Assembly (NCBI GenBank): GCA_016717855.1
Contig: JADKEV010000051.1
Coordinates: 1 to 17,149 of the forward strand
Direction of reading: 5' to 3'
DNA from: Betaproteobacteria bacterium
Lineage (GTDB): Bacteria > Pseudomonadota > Gammaproteobacteria > Burkholderiales > Casimicrobiaceae
DNA: 17,149 nucleotides
Shown in pieces: positions 14,292 through 17,149 of the stretch; within the stretch, counting starts at the first letter, position 1; each line of letters opens with the position of its first letter. A program made the position numbers and the translations under genes. Under the pieces are notes generated by a model. That model did not search any database and was not told the origin of the DNA. It saw only the letters and a program-made list of their open reading frames with translations.

Positions 14292-16051
14292 CTAGTCGAG
14301 CGGGCGCAGTGGCGGGCGCGGGTCGAACAGCAGGGCGGCCTCGGCCTGAAATGCCTGGATTTCCTGTTGTTTCCGCGCCTCGCTCCAGCCGAGTTCGCCG
14401 CCGATCACGTCGGCGGCGCGCGTGAGTTCGTACGGCGTGAAGGCGCAGCGCCAGCCTAGTCCCACGCGGCGGTATAGCGCATCCATCAGCGTGCGGGCAT
14501 GCTGCGCGCGCACGGCGTGGCGGAGGTCGGACAGCTTGACCGATGCGTCGGGGAGCAGCGGCGCCGAATCCTGTTCGTCCGGAAATCGCGTGGGTGTGTA
14601 ATCGGGATTGCTGCGTGGTCGCGAAGGCGGAATGCGCCGACTGATGACGCCGGTCAACTCCCGGCCGGCGGAGCGATGCGTCATCACCGGCCCCGCGGTC
14701 ATCGCGTAGACGCCGGGCAAGCCATCGGACGCCAGGTCGTGGATCACGCGCGAGCGGTTGCCGAACGGGACATTCTCGTCGTACGTCAGCGGACGGACGC
14801 CCGCCCATGTCATCAGGACATCGGATTCGGCCAGCCTGAGTTGCGGCAGCAGCCGGTTGGCCTCGCCGACCAGCCACGCGCGTTCCTCGGCGGTGACCCG
14901 GATGCGATCCTTGTCGCCTTCGTACACGGTCTCGGTGGGGCCGAAGAAGTGATAGCCGCGGTACGGAATGCAGTAGAACGGCTCCAGCTTGCTGTTCAGC
15001 GTGGCGATGCCGATGTTCGCGCAATCGGCTGGCAGCTTGACCACGATATGGCAGCCCTTGGTGCCCAGGATGCGCTGCCGCGCCCGGGGCAGCGCGGCGC
15101 GGTTCACGTCGTCGATCCAGATGCCGGCCATGTTGAGCACGACCTTCGCCTGCACACGCACCGGCAGTTCGGCCGCAGCGGGAGCCGGCACATCGGCGTG
15201 CGCAATTTCGAGCGACCAGCCGTCGGTGTCGCGGGATACGATGCGCGCCTCGGTGTAGTTGCGCACGACCGCGCCCAGCCGTTCGGCGTCGAGGACGGCG
15301 TCGATGCAGACCCGCTCCGGCCAGTCGAACTGGTATTCGCGATACATCGCCACCGATTCGAGCGATTGAGGATCGCGGATCCAGCGCAGGAGCGGCATGC
15401 GCTGCGCGGCCTCGGCCGGCACGCGCTCGTAGTCGAGCGGCAGGCCGCCCGGCCCCAGGCGATCGAGCAATCCGAACGCCAGGTCGATCTGCCAGCCGCG
15501 ATACGGACCCCCTTGAATATCGGAAAGCAGAAGCGCATCGCCGGCGCCTGTTCCGGCGGAAGTGCCCACGAATTCGGCCCGCGCCTCCATCCCCTTCCTG
15601 GCCATGCGCAGCGCGGCGGCCAGCCGGCTCGGATGGCGAACGAAGTCGAACAGCGACCGCCCTGGCGCAAGATAGCGCAAGCCGAATGGAGGAGGCGGCT
15701 CGACCGGCCGCTCGATCCCGACCCGAAATCGCCCTTGTCGACCAGCAGCACCGAATAGCCCGCGGCGGCGAGTGCTGTGCCGCTGCTTTCGCCGTTGATC
15801 CCGCCGCCAATGACGGCGACATCGAATGCCGCACCTGACAATGCGGCCAGCGATTCAGAGGATGGGAAATCCGACGGCGACCCCGAGAGTATCCGCAGCC
15901 GCTGCACCTGCGTAAACAGCGTGTCACGGCAGTCGAATACGGACAGAAATTCCGCTGCCGCGCGCAGCTGTCGACTCCATGAGTGCGGCGAACCGGGCGT
16001 TGCTGACCGAGGGAGGCCGCGTTTGATCGCGCGCTCATCAGGCGTAGCCAT
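14292..16051 (-). pseudogene. glpD: Glycerol-3-phosphate dehydrogenase (FAD, GlpD family), broken by one-base frameshift
   Basis: GlpD oxidises glycerol-3-phosphate to dihydroxyacetone phosphate at the inner membrane and passes electrons to quinone. The N-terminal part (from ATG 16051) has the FAD motif FDVAVIGGGINGE, VLLVDKGDFGSGSSGRSSRLLHS, then loses frame. From the TTG at 15680 another frame carries the rest: LRYLAPGRSLFDFVRHPSRL, DALLLSDIQGGPYRG, the substrate-domain segments PYRGYHFFGPTE and WAGVRPL, and a GlpD-type C-terminal helical domain ending at TAG 14292-14294. Codons CAT TCG (15688-15683) are followed by only GC before TTG. Adding one G gives HSGLRYL, as family members have, and a 586-residue protein. 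The start is uncertain: ATG 16051 leaves about 75 residues before the FAD motif, longer than usual, with no clear ribosome binding site; GTG 15907 is an alternative. It converges on the + strand cluster and is probably unrelated to it. Confidence 0.85.
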
Positions 16052-16216
16052 GGTTTCAGCCAGCGGCGGGCGGCAGCGGCGATTGGCTGATTACCTGATC
16101 CATGTCAAATACAGGTAAGAGTGCCGCAGCGGCCGATGAAGAGGTCATGTTGGGCGGTTTGGCGGCCGTTTCCGCGGTAGCGCCAGGGAATGCGCCACCG
16201 TGACCGCCGACGCAGG

Positions 16217-16643
16217 TCACTCGAGCTCCAGCTCCGCAGACCCGGCACCGACGACGGAGAGCGATGACGACATGGCCGCGTCCAGGAACCAGCGCGTCAG
16301 GCTGGCAGGCGTTGGTGGCAACCATGCGCGCGTAGACGGCAACCCGCCGCAGCGACTCGCGCATCCGCGAAGACAGGATCCAGCGAGCGCCAGGCGGCCT
16401 CGGTATGCTCCAGAGCCTGCTCCGGCCCCGCAAGCAAGGCTTCATTGCCAGCCCAGATCGACTGCGGTTCGAAGCGGAACGCATAGCGCTCCAGCCCGGC
16501 CATGCCCCGGCGGGAAAAGCATTGGGTCCGCCACCGGCACCCCGTTGGCGGCCGGCGCGAAAAAGCTGCGGTCGTGCACGGATTCATCGATCGGGGATTG
16601 GTGGGGACGAGCATTGCGGGTATCCGGGCGGCAGCGTGGTCAT
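16217..16643 (-). pseudogene. Unrecognised gene remnant, multiple frameshifts
   Basis: I do not recognise this family. An ATG at 16643 overlaps the stop of the next - strand reading by 4 bases (ATGA). Reading on from it requires switching frame about four times, always in the direction of one extra base, to get protein-like sequence: MTTLPP, then PIDESVHDRSFFAPAANGVP, then GLERYAFRFEPQSIWAGNEA and ALEHTEAAWRSLDPVFADAR, then ESLRRVAVYARMVATNACQP, then RWFLDAAMSSSLSVVGAG to a TGA at 16217-16219. The joined product would be about 140 residues and mostly helical. No single frame is convincing. Either a decayed gene or poor-quality sequence near the contig edge would explain it. Confidence 0.4.
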
Positions 16644-16976
16644 GCGATTCCAGTCGGCCAGTCACCCATAAGCCGCCGATCCCCGCTCCAGTCGATGTGA
16701 ACCCAGCCAGCGCCCTTTACGACGTATCCACGCAGGTACCGCAGCACCGCGTCCACCCCGAGGCTTGCGCGGCGAAATCTGACATAGGTATCAACCTCGC
16801 GGATCAGGTTCAGGGTGAGCTCTGTATTACCCGTCGAGCAGCCAAGCCGTGCTGCGGCTCAAGCCAGAGGCGCCCCAACCTTTTCGAGGAAGTCTGCCGT
16901 GCTGCCCGGTGAAGTAGAGTTCCTCGGCCGCTACTGATGAAAACTCGCTGACCGCAGGACAAGAGAAAGCTGCCAT
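16640..16976 (-). pseudogene. Unrecognised small gene, one frameshift
   Basis: ATG 16976, with GAGG a short way upstream, opens a 49-residue reading (MAAFSCPAVSEFSSVAAEEL onward to AWLLDG) that stops at TAA 16827-16829. Shifting by one base at the G run at 16830-16832 continues smoothly as GNTELTLNLIREVDTYVRFR, DAVLRYLRGYVVKGAGWVHI and on to WPTGIA at TGA 16640-16642, about 111 residues in total. The two halves fit together well, so this was probably one gene. The end overlaps the next ATG by 4 bases, as in coupled genes. No family was recognised; small coupled genes of this sort are common on mobile elements, but there is no direct evidence of one here. Confidence 0.45.
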
Positions 16977-17149
16977 AGCGTGCCTCGATATTTTCTGTTG
17001 GTGTCGGCGCCGCTCTTGGTGAACACGATGCGACCACGTTGCGCGCTCGCGCCGGCAGCGCCGAGCAAAAAAATACGCCGCGGCGGAATGCCCCGTAATG
17101 CGGGAAGCACGCGGACCCGTTGGCATTGAAGTGCCGCATCGCATAACGC
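16977..17149. other. Right edge, no confident gene
   Basis: Short readings exist on the - strand in all three frames, none with recognisable motifs. One of them (FLLGAAGASAQRGRIVFTKS and onward) could be the tail of another small gene entering from beyond the window. A run of seven A residues lies near 17066. Nothing else could be supported here. Confidence 0.3.

Noticed and set aside
14097..14459. Small + strand reading after the flavoenzyme
   Set aside because: It consists of translated repeat arms plus antisense of the glpD 3' end.
14499..15758. 419-codon + strand reading antisense to glpD
   Set aside because: There are no recognisable motifs, and the GlpD sequence on the opposite strand explains this stretch.
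14155..16038. Long - strand reading (627 codons) through glpD in a third frame
   Set aside because: The other two - strand frames carry the GlpD motifs. This one is Arg-rich and, at its end, translates the palindromic repeat into VGWVERSDTHH, a known false peptide.
1..17149. CRISPR arrays, tRNA or rRNA genes, intact insertion sequences
   Set aside because: No regularly spaced repeats, no tRNA cloverleaf or rRNA-like sequence, and no transposase or integrase reading was seen on either strand.

Overview
The window is high-GC chromosomal DNA from a proteobacterium, most likely a betaproteobacterium of the Burkholderiales type. This rests on GC-rich third positions, a 'WVERSDTH'-type interspersed palindrome at 14092-14232, TGGGGNCAGACC repeat motifs near 1521-1560, and the gene families present. 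No rRNA, tRNA, CRISPR array or intact transposase gene was seen.

Layout. (1) 1-1436: the 3' end of an unrecognised gene, then a secreted alpha/beta hydrolase, both on +. (2) 1437-1598: a short intergenic stretch with repeat motifs. (3) 1599-14078: a 12.5-kb run of eleven + strand genes that reads as one uptake-and-catabolism module. In order these are a D-2-hydroxyacid dehydrogenase, an MmgE/PrpD-family protein, a HAD hydrolase, a complete family-5 peptide/opine-type ABC importer (Tat-exported binding protein, two permeases, two ATPases), a second HAD hydrolase homologous to the first, a ProC-like NAD(P) oxidoreductase, and a 688-residue FMN/Fe-S/FAD oxidoreductase of the trimethylamine dehydrogenase/N-demethylase type. 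(4) 14079-14291: a palindromic repeat between converging genes. (5) 14292-16051, - strand: a glycerol-3-phosphate dehydrogenase (glpD type) broken by a one-base frameshift. (6) 16052-17149: a degraded - strand region that can be read as two small overlapping genes broken by several frameshifts.

How the genes may work together (inference): the importer would bring in a small nitrogenous, perhaps N-methylated, acid or peptide-like compound. The demethylase-type flavoenzyme, the ProC-like reductase, the hydroxyacid dehydrogenase, the MmgE/PrpD protein and the two HAD hydrolases would then process it. The substrate cannot be read from sequence. The most informative points are the two HAD paralogs bracketing the transporter, the missing canonical Fe-S cysteine in the flavoenzyme, and the two precisely located single-base frameshifts (second transporter ATPase and glpD).
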